A DNA stretch of 5,517 bases from NCBI GenBank assembly GCA_015661405.1, contig JACWMK010000094.1, positions 1 to 5,517 on the forward strand, given 5' to 3'. The translations under genes and the position numbers were made by a program. A model generated the notes under the pieces. It did not search any database and was not told the DNA's origin. It saw only the letters and a list, made by a program, of their open reading frames with translations. The stretch's first letter is position 1, and the number at the start of each line of letters is the position of its first letter. Shown one piece after another: positions 5,156 through 5,517 of the stretch. The DNA is from Methanobacterium sp. (GTDB taxonomy: Archaea; Methanobacteriota; Methanobacteria; Methanobacteriales; Methanobacteriaceae).

Positions 5156-5517
5156 ATGTTATCTAATAAAATTAACATATCCAAAAAGAAGAGAGTTGAA
5201 ACCGAGACAACTCCTACTTGTGGTAGTAGATATTTTGCTGAAACCATACCTAAATATGAAATACCAGATGAAGGTATGCCTCCACGGGCAGCTTATCAGT
5301 TAATACGGGAAGAATTAAATTTAGACGGTAATCCTACCTTAAATCTTGCAAGTTTTGTTACTACTTGGATGGAACCTGAAGCTAATCAATTGATCATGGA
5401 TAGTGTTGGTAAAAATTTTGTGGATAACGATGAATATCCTCAAACAGAGAAGATACAGACAAGAGTGGTTAATATGCTGGCCAGGCTTTTTAATTCCCCG
5501 GAAAAATCTGAATCTCT
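5156..5517 (+). CDS. gadB: Glutamate decarboxylase (GadB type), N-terminal part (gene continues past the right edge)
   Basis: This is a PLP-dependent enzyme converting L-glutamate to GABA and CO2, consuming a proton, in the cytoplasm. The first 120 residues are visible out of roughly 460-500. After a Lys-rich leader (1-22) the sequence follows the family closely: SRYFAETIPKYEIPDEGM (24-41), PPRAAYQLIREELNLDGNP (42-60), NLASFVTTWMEPEA (63-76), NFVDNDEYPQT (87-97) and RVVNMLARLFNSP (103-115). The NLASF and VDNDEYP stretches correspond to segments lining the substrate pocket in characterised enzymes. The PLP lysine lies beyond the window. The sequence is of the GadB class found in bacteria, plants and fungi, not the archaeal MfnA tyrosine/aspartate decarboxylase, so horizontal acquisition is plausible. 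A role in acid tolerance or GABA output would need a partner antiporter, which is not visible. Confidence 0.92.
   Translation, partial: MLSNKINISKKKRVETETTPTCGSRYFAETIPKYEIPDEGMPPRAAYQLIREELNLDGNPTLNLASFVTTWMEPEANQLIMDSVGKNFVDNDEYPQTEKIQTRVVNMLARLFNSPEKSES

Overview
The window looks like a piece of a mesophilic methanogen genome, most likely order Methanobacteriales (Methanobrevibacter or Methanosphaera type). This is inferred from very AT-rich DNA, archaeal TATA-like boxes, GGTGA/GAGGT ribosome binding sites, a TrmB-family regulator, and the remains of an archaea-specific archaeosine-synthesis gene. The genus cannot be fixed from the sequence alone.

Layout, left to right. (1) 1-770, minus strand: the first 256 residues of a DHA2-type drug efflux transporter of the major facilitator superfamily, running off the left edge. 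(2) 771-1022: a divergent promoter region with a near-perfect inverted repeat. (3) 1023-1844, plus: a complete TrmB-family transcriptional regulator. (4) 1845-2721: about 880 bases with no convincing intact gene. It holds a GC-rich island, a long purine-rich tract and the promoter of the next operon. (5) 2722-4424, plus: a two-gene ABC exporter (ATPase and ABC-2 permease) with overlapping stop and start codons. (6) 4429-4870: an N-terminally truncated RaSEA (archaeosine biosynthesis radical SAM protein) pseudogene with one nonsense codon and one frameshift. (7) 4871-5155: an AT-rich gap with a possible small decayed reading frame and the promoter of the last gene. (8) 5156-5517, plus: the first 120 residues of a GadB-type glutamate decarboxylase, running off the right edge.

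The most interesting observation is a shared 16-base sequence, AATTAATTTACTACTT. It begins an inverted repeat both between the efflux pump and the TrmB gene (893-924) and just downstream of the TATA box of the ABC exporter operon (2642-2675). The simplest reading is that the TrmB regulator binds this motif and controls two different exporters, an MFS pump and an ABC pump, as one small efflux regulon. It may also control itself, because a related half-site lies at its own predicted transcription start. This is inference from motif sharing and gene order. No inducer or substrate can be read from the sequence.

The right part carries marks of genome turnover: a truncated, decayed tRNA-modification gene abutting the exporter operon, gene relics, and a GAD of the kind common in bacteria and eukaryotes, which may have been acquired horizontally.
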